64,000 nucleotides of DNA, taken from NCBI GenBank assembly GCA_001661515.1, contig LUVW01000014.1, positions 310,001 to 374,000 of the forward strand, given 5' to 3'. Each line of letters begins with the position of its first letter. The stretch's first letter is position 1. Positions 10,559-21,685 of this stretch are shown one piece after another. A program made the translations under genes and the position numbers. The stretch comes from Capniomyces stellatus (Eukaryota; Kickxellomycota; Harpellomycetes; Harpellales; Legeriomycetaceae). The notes beneath the pieces are model-generated. The model saw nothing but the letters and a program-made list of their open reading frames with translations. It did not search any database and was not told the origin of the DNA.

Positions 10559-12526
10559 TTACAAGAGACTCATCACTTGTGCGTGTAATCTGGTGCATTT
10601 TACCAAGCATCGGTTCAAAGCCTTCAGCGAATCGGTTATCAAATCTATCTTCCCAACCAAGAAAATCTCTGAAATCACTTTGTACAACTTGTCGTTATAA
10701 AACCTAATATACAATGGTATGGTTGTGTATGCATAAATTTGTGTGTGTATTAGCGTATGTAATAGCTATTTTATCGCTGTGATTATGCGTTGGCCATCTA
10801 GCACGACAAAAGCGAGCCGACCTATGGCAAAATATCTGGTTGAGCCTTACACTATATTTTCGCCCTCTGCCTCGTTTACCAGCGACCCAAAAATTCCGCT
10901 TATGGCGCTTTCTTGGTGTCGTTTCAGCTCAAATACATCAACTACCAACATATCATCTTTTAATCTTATATCGACTATCTGCGACTCCCTCATCTCTCCT
11001 CTAAATAGCTTGAGATTTGTACAGTGCATTTTTAGCGATATTTGACTTTAGTATATTCAGAACACCAAACCATTGCTATATTTACATCCCTTTCCCCTAC
11101 TATTAAAGCACTGCATCATAAGCTTATATAAAGCGCATCAAGTGCTTACTCACCTTGGAGTCAACACCGTTGACAGGGTACAGCTCGTTCGCTTCTTTTG
11201 ATGCTAGTATATCAAACGAGCCGAGTATACTTGATATCAATGCCTCCAACACCTAATTAATACATTTTTTTTATTTCATTCATACTTGTGATTAAAGTAT
11301 GTACATGTATCTCCAATTCTACTTTCCACATCTGCTTTCCACTACGGTGCGATACAGTGTAGCATTATACATATCTTATATACCTCAACCGCGGAGTTTG
11401 CTGTCCTAACATGCTTTTTGCACTCTATTATTAACAAGATGCTTTCCATGCCCCTGATGAAGCCCGTAAGCTATGGTTTGTATAATCAAAGTTGTATTTG
11501 GAAAAAATGTTTGCCAGGTATCTGTTCCAGTCAATAACCAAGCAAAACAAAAACAAATAGCGCTTGTCAGGCTTTGTTAAGCTACTTTAAAACTATTCGA
11601 ATTACCTGGTCTAATTCGTAGCTCGATTTTTCGTCAAATTCTATCTGCACCGATTCCCGTTCCTTAGAGCCAATAAACTTTAAATGTATCAACTAAAAAA
11701 GTTTATTTTTCAATTTTTGTTGTTATATTTACTACCATTTAACCCTTAACCCTTAAATCTTAGCTTTTAGCTTTTAGCTTTAGAATTCTTACCAATTCTT
11801 TTAAATTGTTTCTCGAAAGTATCACTCTTCCTCCGCTTTTCTCTTGGCTGTTATTATCCCATATTTTTAATCAATTTTTCAATAAAGGCACAATAACAAT
11901 AAAGCACTAACATGTTCGTGGTATAGGATATATGTCTGTACTTTTACCTCGTTTTAGGAAGCAAGATAACTACAGAATTAAATAACAAAATGCGATTGAA
12001 ACCAAACAATCTGATATTCGTTGTACCAACCCAAGATATAATGAAAATAATTCAGCTAATGTTAGCTACATTGCTGTTTGTCTTACTTTCTGTTTCAGCT
12101 TTCTCGTCATTAAAGTTATTTATGGGCTAAAAGAATCAGCCAAATAGTACATTGTATTATTTTTTTTCAATATTCATTTTTGAACTCAGAATCGAGACAT
12201 GAACAGAGAACAAGTTACTGTTTAGATTTATCTTCCTAAACATCTTTTAAAAGTATTAAAAATAAAAAAAGCAGTACTTATTTTACCCCGATAATGTCAT
12301 TGTAAATATTTTCCATTGTTTTGGTGAATACATCGGTAATAAGCCATTCGAGTTCTTTATCCTACATAATTATTACAGTTCGGATTTTGGTGGAATTAGA
12401 CTTTGTAATTCAACTCTTCCTCTAAACCATAAATTCCAGCTAATAATTTACCAACACATGCTCTTCCTCTCTGATTCTGTAGTCTGGGCTCTCCTCATGT
12501 TTTACAATTAAACTATCTGAATCCAT
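10559..12526 (-). CDS. RAV2: Rogdi / RAVE subunit 2 family protein
   Basis: Nine short exons: 12526-12452, 12361-12287, 12126-12087, 11842-11793, 11692-11606, 11470-11384, 11252-11154, 11008-10851 and 10703-10559, giving 271 aa (human Rogdi is 287). All phases close. The assignment rests on collinear motifs: an N-terminal EEEHVLDKELEWLITD like the EEEFRWLLHDE of Rogdi, a middle helix SAVEVLEALISSILG like AEVLKLMDAVMLQL, then LFRGEMRESQIVDIRL, VVDVFELKRHQ, and a C-terminal amphipathic helix ending KALNRCLVKCTRLHAQVMSL. Rogdi/Rav2 works in the RAVE complex that assembles V-ATPase. Identity is moderate and judged by eye. The exon 4 acceptor (AAG) is unusual and was set by phase. Confidence 0.65.
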
Positions 12527-13234
12527 TTCTCATTTGTCTGCCAATATTTGTTTGTATCAGTTGTTTCGAGTATCTTGAATATTAGTTACTACTAGACTGT
12601 ACTTTTGTTATAACATGTATATTCTATTTTACTTTTTGAAATGCAAAAAAATAAAGCAAAGCTAGTTCTAGAACCTAGAAACGTAAAGATGCAATTTATT
12701 ACCGAAAAGTCCAGTTTCGTTTTTAAATTGATTTAGCTGGCGTAGTTCTGAACTTTCCACTAGAAAAGATCGGGACTTTTTTCAACAAAAAAAATGATAG
12801 AAATTCGGGGTTTTAATTCGCCACAACTTTTTTTTTTCTTCAATTGACCATTTTACTTGACAAGATCTTCATGTGCTGCACAAACCCCAAGTAGCTATTA
12901 TATGACAAGAGGACACTTTAATATACAACACCACTGTTGATGCCATTCATCGAGAACCTGTTATTCAGGTTTTTTGTTTTATTCTTTGTTTTAGTTATTT
13001 GAAATGTCATTGGAGTAAAATGGGGATTAGATCTGGAACTTATCAAAGGTCACTTGATGTTCAAGCTGCAAATCCTATGATAAACGTCTTGGTATAGCTA
13101 CTAGATCTTGGCTTTATTGGTTCAATTCTAGATCACAAAATATGGAGGATCATGTTTATACAATCAAAAAAAAAAGGGGGGGGGGGTCTTTGCTGTGGAT
13201 TGTAGTTCAGTTTTGGAAAGGCTAAATCTAGGTC

Positions 13235-13236
<2 letters not shown>

Positions 13237-13265
<29 letters not shown>
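13237..13265. repeat. (AT)n microsatellite
   Basis: Uninterrupted alternating AT of about 28 bases between ggtcga and acacgc. Confidence 0.95.
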
Positions 13266-13268
<3 letters not shown>

Positions 13269-13769
13269 GCTGACAATATTTTGTTGGGGCCTAGACCTGT
13301 TCGAGTTTGGTACATTTCTGACCAGATCTGCAAAGAATTAAAAGCACAATCTACGATGTCGAATTTTCGAGTTGATGATGATTATTGGTAAATGATAGCA
13401 ACATTTTAAACATTTGCTATGTCAATCGCTGATGATAGTGTTATTCGAGAACTTTGGGCTGACTTGAAGCGACTAAAACATGGTTTTGAGTTTTAATACA
13501 TGTAATGATAATGATAAGTGAAACTGAGTTTTTTTGACAACTGAAAAAACAAAAATTAGCGACATTTTCCATACATGCTGAAACAGTTGATCAGAACTTA
13601 AAGGTTATTTATTGTTCCAGAACTCGAGGCAGTAATCCTTAATTTAAACATAGTGTTTCAACACAACTGTCGCATACTAACTTGCTGAGCCTATCCAAGC
13701 CTGTGGCTTCTTAGGTATGTATAACCAATTCAGAGAATATTTATTCCCAATACTATCAATGTTTGGTCC

Positions 13770-13835
13770 TCAATGTTTGACCTTTGATCTCTAATATTTG
13801 ACCTTTGATTTCCAATATTTGATCTTTGAATTTGA
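13770..13835. repeat. About 21-bp degenerate tandem repeat with open minus-strand frame
   Basis: Roughly three to four copies of a unit like aatatttgacctttgatctcc. On the minus strand a 60-codon ORF (13912-13730) reads it as a heptad resembling QRSNIRD repeated three times. No start context or flanking exons support a gene, so it is recorded only as a repeat. Confidence 0.6.
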
Positions 13836-14964
13836 ACCTGAGTTTGTCCTTCAGTTTTTAATATTTTGGCTGAATAGTATCTATGATACACCTCATTCGT
13901 ATATTCCATCAACCAGATGTATAGTAGGGATATATAATTAGTTTTTCATAATTCCCGATATCATGCGTTTAGTTTGGGTTTGCTGATTTAATCTTGTTCA
14001 ATAATTTAATTTTCGAGTGTAATTGGTTTACAATACAGCATGTTAATCTGGTACTAAAGTGTGTTTGGCATTGTAATTAAAACATTATTAGGGATAATCA
14101 GTGTTTATAAAGAGTGTTAATGTAATTATTGCTATTGAATATATAAAAGAAATACATTATTGTTCAAAGTTCTAGATTAATGACAATTATTTGTAATTAA
14201 ATTAAATTGAGCTTACATTAAGGGTGCTAATACCAGTCTTCAATGCCAAAAAAATGTCAGATTGAAGAAAATGGATAGGCATTTTCAAAGAAAAACAAGA
14301 TTAGAGTAATAGGCAAATGGGTGATTTTCAGATCTAATTATAAAACGAATGAACTAAACAAAGGTTGCCTTGGAGTCTTAATAATTTGTGCTTTAATTGT
14401 TCAGCTCTAAGCGAAAATAAATCCAGCACCTAATTGGGTAAATATAGACAAAAAGTTTGTGCTCATTATTAATTTAATCTTTTTAATTATAAAATTAATC
14501 TGAATGGAAAAAAGGAGACTCTTTAAAAATATAATGTGTAGCTGAGCAAAAAAATAATAGTGTTTATAAAAACAATTAGTAATATACAAATAGCATGCTT
14601 TAATGTCAATGGTATAAATTTATATACGTTCATTTATTTATTTATATACATTTAGCACACAACTAAGAAGCATACTAACATACTAGCAACAAGTATATAT
14701 TAACGTAATAAATTAACTCACAGCACTATGTGCATGTATACTCTCAAATCTGTATAAATATCGCATATATTCCCCAGATTATTTTACTAAATAGTGTACT
14801 AGTGCAGTCTTTATTTCGGAAATAGTTCTCAGAGTTTTAATACCCACAATAGTTTATTGCTTTGAGCAAAAACAATAGTAGTAGCAGATATATTTTACAG
14901 TATACGTCGACTTTTTTTTCTTTTTTTTCTTTCTAGTTTTACTGTCTCCATACTTTGATTAACA

Positions 14965-15531
14965 ATGCTAGACTCAACTAAATTACGACATTTCGACTAC
15001 CCAGTCATTAGAAAGCCAATGTCCACTCCGGATGACTATTCAAGGTACCAGTGGTAATAGCTATTCCAGAGGGTATCTGCACGGGAACTGTATCATAGCC
15101 TGGTTTTATACGCAACCCCCCCACCTCACCCATTACTTTTGTTAACTATAGATAGGCCCGACTTTTAAATTTTGCTAGCAGTAGCTTTGTTGAAATTTTT
15201 GTGCTTTTTAGGCAGTTTTATTAAGCACTACGTTTCACCTATGTGTATACAAATAAAATAATTAAAACAAAAGCAGCTATGCAATACTAAGCAACAACAG
15301 CTAAATTGAACGTCTGTCATATCAATTCCACAGTATTATATATCGATGTTGGAAATTGTTTATACTATACCCAAAACAAACCCAAGCAAAGAGTCGCAAC
15401 CTAATAACAAGTTTGTGGGCTATCTGGAAGCGGTTGGTACAGAGCTCATTCGCTTTAGGAAGACAAACAATGTACATGCGGGCCTGGGTTTAGTTGTATC
15501 TCTGTGGTTGATAAATTATATAATGTTATAA
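14965..15531 (+). CDS. Tentative small single-pass membrane protein (exon structure unresolved)
   Basis: Two islands look coding. The first starts at ATG 14965 and reads MLDSTKLRHFDYPVIRK through PMSTPDDYS to a GT donor at 15045. The second is open from a CAG acceptor at 15331-15333 to the stop ending at 15531. It includes TIPKTNPSKESQPNNKFVG and VGTELIRFRKTNN, and ends in a hydrophobic helix AGLGLVVSLWLINYIML. The exons do not join directly in phase (2 versus 0); a short middle exon after the TAGCAG near 15180 could repair this. The basic-then-hydrophobic C-terminus resembles small mitochondrial inner-membrane subunits, but I do not recognise the family. Confidence 0.35.
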
Positions 15532-17418
15532 TTACTCACAACAGTATCTGGTCAGTACCATAGTAAATTGGATAAAGAGTGAGTCCTTAGAATTACAGGC
15601 AACTAATTATGATCGAATAGCCAAAAGGATTGGAGAGCTCTATAATGCTATATATCGATGTATGGGTGTATAAGAGTAAACAAAAGTACACATGGCACTG
15701 CCAACAACATAGTATTTGTGTTGCATACAGGTATGAAGCAATGTTTTAGCCATACCTCCTTGTTACCCTTAATTCAAAATACAATTAATCTACGTTTTGC
15801 TTGTATAAATATAGATTAGCCTATTTATCTTCCTCACAATAAAACAGACAAAAAAAGATAGTGAAGGTTGAGGCTATAAGGTGATATATTCCATTCTTAA
15901 TTTATAGATGCACAAGACAAAGGTATTACTATGAATTCAAAAAGTATCAATGTAACTTGAAAGGTATATAATATCCAGACAATGCTCCATTGTAAGACGA
16001 GCAGAGCAAAGGATACATATGAATCATGGGGCAGATATCATTTTTTTTATACCAGAATTTTAGAAAATATTTTGTTTATCCTAAATTGGGCTCTGATAAT
16101 CAGAAAGCATAATTGTAAGGTGATAATCAGCATTTTTAAAGTAGAAAAGAGGCCAAGTAATCTTATTTGAATCCATATAGCTATAGACACAGTCAGTCTA
16201 TGGCAATCTTGTAACTGTACTTGTTCTTTCACAATATATACTAGAACAATGTCATGAATATTTTGTATTCAATAACACACCAGTACTATGCCGCATATTA
16301 TACCAAATAGGAAAATTTCGAGAGCAAATCGATAATAATAGGAAAACAAGCCTTGAAGTTTATTATTTATTGATATTAAGAAATATAACTATTGTTTTTA
16401 GCTATAAAATGGCTCACTAAAGGCCTTGAAGCTTTTAAACAAGGTCAGAATGTCCTTTTTTTCTAAAAGTGATAATTAAAGTGCCACTTGTTATCCTGGT
16501 GGGGTATAGTTTGACAACAATGTGTAATTTTTTTTTTGGGGGGGAAGAGTGGAAAAGAGAAGGAAGAGGGATTATAATTAAGGCATCAAACATCCACGAT
16601 AAGCTAATATGAGCAAGTAATATGATATTACAGTTGCAATTGCACTAGTACGACTTGATTTAAATATTATATAGGCAAGTGGCTTAGTAGAACGGTGAAT
16701 GTACTTGAGTTATTTGGTTTTTAATTTTAGGTTTAAGCTTCACTTTACTTTTCAAAGAGAAATAGGCGAATAGTAGAGAAGACTACTTTTAGTGGCAATG
16801 ATAAACAAGTAGAAGACACTAAAACATATTAACTACGTGATTGGAGGATATTGAAATTTGGAATAAACAAACGAATGGATAAAAGAAGAAGCACCAAAAG
16901 TTTGAGCAATCATTTGTCGAAATTACCAAGAAACTGGCAGTAAATAAATACTTTTGTTTACTCGAGGATTTTTTTTTCCTTTATTATTTTTAAAGTTGAA
17001 ATGTTAGAGATTTTTTTGGTACTTTAATTTATCACCAAATTACCATATAAACTCTGATGTTTTTATTTAAACTGCGAAATTGGATAAAAATAATTGTTGA
17101 TGAATCATAAAACCAGAGCCAAAACTGTGATACTATTGAGTTGGGATATTAATAATACGAATACAAGTGTTTTCAAGTTGTATTTATCTCGTTAAAAAAT
17201 TCCAAGTCGGTTTTTTTTATTTTTAAAACCAGACTTTATTCAATATTTAGAATTTTAAAAGCGGGCTGCGAATTGAGGAGGATTGAATTGAATTGTAAAA
17301 AGCGAATATCGAATATTGAAAAGTAAAAAAGTAAAAAAGTAAAAAAGTAAAAAAAGTAAAAAGTAAAAGCAAGAATAAGGCAGAAGGCAGGATTTTACAA
17401 GAGAGAGAATAAATTGGA
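15532..17418. other. Gene-poor AT-rich region
   Basis: No supported gene. A (gtaaaaaa)n stretch lies at about 17320-17370 and a T9G8 homopolymer junction near 16530. Confidence 0.6.
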
Positions 17419-20000
17419 ATGAACAAGGCAAGTTGAACAAGAATATTTTCTAAATAAAGTTGGACAAGGATAATTAGAGATTGAAAAGAAAATGAAGAAA
17501 AATGAATTTTTACTAGACCGAGAGTTTACAACAAAAGCAATTTAAACTGTAAATACTTTAGATTGGGATATTCTCTGAGGGGGCAGGGGAAAATGCGGAA
17601 ATCAGGCGATATGCAATCAACCGACTTGCCAAGCTGTTCAAACATCCAGATGATTTGCAATACAAGCTAGATAATGTAAGGAGCAAGCTTACACAGGAAA
17701 AGCTGCTGGTTGATGCGCAGTTGAGTGCAGATGTGCAAAGGCAGTTTGATGATGTACAAGAAGGGTTGGAGTTGTTGTTTTCGACAGAGGAACAGATTCT
17801 GACGGTTAAATCAGAAATGAAAGAGGTGGATACTTTGTGTTTTGACGCACAAAGCTTTTTGTCGAACTATGATAGGATTAAAAGGGTAAGGGAATGCAAT
17901 AGAGCGAGTATTAGAATTAGTAATAGAGCGAGTATTAGAATTAGTAATAGGACGAGTATTAGAATGATTAATAGGATAAAAGTTGAGATTAACAAATGAA
18001 TGAAAAAAAAAAAAACCTAGATTTCGATAGCACACAAGAACTTTGAGCAGGCGGAGGGGTTTTATGTAAAGTTCAAAAACTTTAATGAGCAGTGCTTGAG
18101 CGTGGGCGAGATGTTGAGGGAGGCGAATGCGAATATGGAGAAGTTTGAGTTTAATTTGCTAAAGATGCATTACCAGATTTACCAACTGGAGGAGTTTAGA
18201 GATCATGCAATAAATCTGACAAAGGATTGTGACGAGGATGTTAGAGAGACGTTGACGGATGTATTTTTAGACTTTGACAATATTAGGGTAGCGTTTGAGC
18301 ATTTTATATGGGAGATTGCAGGCAAGCTGTATGATTTGGGGGCAAATGGGCAATATGGGATAATAATCCAGCTGCTGAAGGTGATAGAGGTTGAGGAGCG
18401 GGCGGATGCGGTTGGGATGAAGGAGCTGGAGAAGATTCAGGAGAAGAAGAAGAAGTTTGGGAAGGCAAGGGTGACTGGGACGATTGGGCTGGGGGGACAA
18501 ACAGACACAGCGGTGACAAAAGTGGAGAGAAAGATGAAAAACTACAAGGAGAAAATAATAAAGATAATTGAGGAGATAGTTTCAAACCGAATGCGGGGGT
18601 TTTTTAACGAAGTGGTGAATGAGGAAGAAGAGATATCAAACTCAACGGGGCTGGTGATAGACGACCTGATGTTTATATCGGAGAATATTGTGCCGTGTTT
18701 CCCGCCGAGCTACGAGATATTTAATCTGTTCGTGCAAAAGTACCATTTGGCGGTGCTGAATGCAGCCAATGAGCTGTCGCAGTCTAGCATGGAGGGAAGA
18801 GCGATTCTGCAGCTGTTGAGGTGGGCGCGGGAGTACCACTCGTCAATGAAGAAGGAGCTGGGGATCCCCAAGGAGATACTGAGTCCGCCGTTACTGGGGG
18901 ACCGAGAGGACGCGTTGGTGGCGGAGTACCTGGAGCTGGTTAGGTCAAAGGTGTTTGAATGGATTATGAATCTGATGACAACAGAGACGAAAGAGTTTCT
19001 GGAGAGGCCTAAGCCACCAGAGGTAGGAGAGAATGGGCAGTATGTGATGCAGGGGTCTGTGATTATGTTTGAAATTGTCAACCAGCAGATCGACTTGGCA
19101 GTGGAGTCAAACAGAGGAAAGTTGCTGTGCGACATGGTGTTTGAGTGCAACAAGATATTCAAAGAAACCAACGTTCAGTGGAACAACGTAATTCGCTCCG
19201 AAACCAAAAAACAGATAGAGAGGCCCGATGAGGCTGCCGAGGGGCTTGTTGACTACATGATGTCCCTGGCCAATGACCAGCTGCGGTGCGTCGAGTTTTC
19301 CGAGGCGATCCAGTCCAGGCTGTGCGAGCAGCTGAGTCGTTCGTACCAGGAAAAACTGTCTGCCGAGCTGGGGTCCGCCATGGAAGGATTTATGGATGTT
19401 GCCCAAAAGGCTGTTTCGGCCCTGAGCGAAATAGTTTACTCGGACCTGAAGCCGATTTTCTCTGCCCTCTACTCGCACGACTGGTACAGCGAGGACCTAC
19501 TGCAGCCTGTGATTGAAACCTTGAGGGATTACTGCATGGATTTCAACAGCCACCTGCACGAGTTTCTTTTCAACAGGCTGATGCTGGAGCTGCTTGAAAA
19601 GTACGTCGTCAGCTACATCGACGCCATCCATCTCAAGGGCGTCAAGTTCCGGAAGGGCGAGTGCGTGCTCAAGCTCCAGGACGAAATCGCTATAGTCTCC
19701 AGCTTCTTCAGCGAGTACATCGAGCCTGCCACCGTGTCCGAAATGATAAATGCCCTCCAGATGCTGGTATCCCTAATCGACGCCACTCCCACCATGATCT
19801 TTTTGGAGTACTTTTCCATCAAGAAAACTTACCCCGATGTGCCTCTCGCCCTAATCGAAGATATTCTGACCAAACGTGATGATACCGACAGAAGCCAGAT
19901 CAAGAATATCATGGAAACTCTGAAAGCCAAATCCTCTGCCGAAGCCAACATTGGAAACAAACGCATCACTGTATTTTCCAAACTTGCTCATTACAACTAA
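17419..20000 (+). CDS. SEC6: Exocyst complex subunit Sec6 (EXOC3)
   Basis: Exocyst tether subunit acting in secretory vesicle docking at the plasma membrane. Exon 2 (17562-17885) opens with IGIFSEGAGENAEIRR, then RLAKLFKHPDDL and a coiled coil with EEQILTVKSEMKEVDTLC; exon 3 (18021-20000) starts ISIAHKNFEQAE and runs to the stop, including MHYQIYQLEEFRDHAINL and the helical-rod C-terminus. These match fungal Sec6 in order. Exon 2 has no usable ATG before the conserved part. Phase allows a 9-base first exon ATGAACAAG (17419-17427) followed by a GCAAGT donor, a GC-AG intron; this start is an inference. Total 770 aa, near the usual 750. Coding composition becomes visibly GC-richer in the last third. 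It converges on the U2AF gene with 367 bp between stops. Confidence 0.93.
17898..17967. repeat. 24-bp tandem repeat within Sec6 intron 2
   Basis: Three copies of a 24-base unit beginning aatagagcgagtattagaat, the third with one change. It lies inside the 17886-18020 intron and is out of the coding sequence. Confidence 0.85.
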
Positions 20001-20367
20001 TCCCCCCCCCTTTATTTTTTAGTTTTACCTTTTTTATATATTATATTTGTCCTACATACTTTATACACATTCACATACTCGAACGCCCCTTTTTCTCTGA
20101 GTTCCATTTCTTTATAAAACTAATTTATTATTACTAGCTGTTTTTTTTTTTTATTTCTACTATAATATAAGCCGGAATTCCTGGCCTAGAATATAAAGCA
20201 TAACAATAAGATAATCGCTATATATATCATATCAAACAAAAGGTACCGGTGCAAAGTCTCTTTATCAATCTTTCCCCTCCCCTCCCCTCCCCCACCTCAC
20301 ACCTTCCCCTTTACTAATTTTTTTTTTTAAAAAAGAAATATATAATTGCATGTACGTAGTTACAATA

Positions 20368-21121
20368 TCAAGCAGTGGTTAATGGAGGCTGTTGTGGGTG
20401 GTGCGAATTAGAAGAGCTGCTGGACCGAGTGTTTCGCAACGCGCGGATAGTTAGCTTTTGAGCATCAAAAAGCTCGCGTTCCAGCCCGCGTTTCGGTGCT
20501 CTGAGATGCATAAAGTTGCAAAACCCGCCACGGTTGCATTCCGAATTCTCGTATTGTCGACAGCAGGCCTCGCGGAAGTCTGTAACCGGCGAGAGTTCCG
20601 CCCACAGCGGCCGCCCATTGTAATATCGGTTGTTGAGCTGTTCAACGCACTTTAACGCATCTTCCTCGTTTACGAATTGAACATACACGTTTCCAACTAA
20701 ATGATCTCCCACATTGTCGCACACCTTGAGCTCCTCAATCTCACCGTACTTCCCCAGTTCAAGAAACATGTCTTCAAAAAACATATCAAAGTTCTCCTGT
20801 ACTTGCGCCGGTGTGAGCTGGCAATTTGGCAAATGCGCTGGATTCTGGTACACATTCGATATTAACACTGTTTGCGAGTACGTTGGTTTTACGTGCTTTC
20901 TTGAACATCTGTCTCCATGTCTACACGCCCCAATTTTAAAATAAAACGAACAATTCACCCTACATTTGCCCAATTTACCCATTTACTTATTTGTCCCTTT
21001 ATTCTTTAACTTGTCTATTTGTTTATTCATTTACTTTTTTATCATTATTACTATTTGGCTATTGGAATCCAGCTTACTTGTCCTTCTCCGTCCCGTAAAT
21101 CGACGCCAAGTATTCTGCCAT
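20368..21121 (-). CDS. U2AF1: U2AF small subunit (U2AF35/U2AF23)
   Basis: Recognises the 3' splice-site AG during spliceosome assembly. Two exons, 21121-21078 and 20959-20368, give 211 aa. Exon 1 reads MAEYLASIYGTEKD and joins in phase to KVNCSFYFKIGACRHGDRC, identical in layout to metazoan and S. pombe proteins. First zinc finger is C-x8-C-x5-C-x3-H starting at C18; next is the UHM/RRM with GDHLVGNVYVQF; second finger CRQYENSECNRGGFCNFMH. The C-terminus is short and Ser/His/Pro-rich (RSSSSSNSHHPQQPP) and lacks the long RS/Gly tail of human U2AF35, more like S. pombe U2AF23. An internal ATG inside the intron could be mistaken for the start; the upstream exon shows it is not. Confidence 0.97.
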
Positions 21122-21685
21122 CCTGGTGTATCTCAATAGTTAGTTATAAAATCTGAAATCTAATGTCTGATTTGAATTATTTATATTACAGAATCGGTTT
21201 GCTAGCTTATTCCACTTTTAAACAGTATTTTTGTTTATTCAACAATAATAGCCTCATTCCAAAGTCTTTTATTTCCTAGCCATTTGATTTAAATTTTATC
21301 CACCTTTCGATTTTTTTTTTTTCGTTCGCATTTTAATGTCTTTATTAATTTGCTAATTTTTTATTAACTAATTCGTCGTTTTTATAAATCCGGTTTATTG
21401 GTTTAAATCGCATCAAGCGTTACGAGAAAATTGGCGAGACACCTTTGAATTTTCGACTTTACCCGCGAAAACCAAAGTTATACCCAAACCCTACTAATAA
21501 CAATTACGTTGATAATAATAATGTTTGTTTTGGTGATTCTGTTTTAAATAAACCACATTAATAAAAAATAAATAAAACAATAACATTGTAGTAAACCAAT
21601 AAAAGTAGTCAAAATGCCCAAAGCAAAGCAAGGCATACAAAAGATAAATATAAATAAATAGCAATCAGTAGCTCTAGGCATTCAC
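21122..21685. other. Intergenic
   Basis: Separates the U2AF start from the RFC1 stop (both minus strand). AT-rich, no supported feature. Confidence 0.5.

Larger units (their letters stand above)
12527..14964. other. Gene-poor AT-rich region
   Basis: No recognised gene. Contains a G11 run at 13176-13186, an (AT)n microsatellite at about 13237-13265 and a 21-bp degenerate repeat at about 13770-13835. Confidence 0.6.

Noticed and set aside
10790..10850. Apparent in-frame stop followed by continued frame in the Rogdi gene (possible pseudogene)
   Set aside because: A GT|GTAAGG donor and the TTAG acceptor at 10704 join exon 8 to a C-terminal helix that aligns with Rogdi, so the stop lies in an intron.
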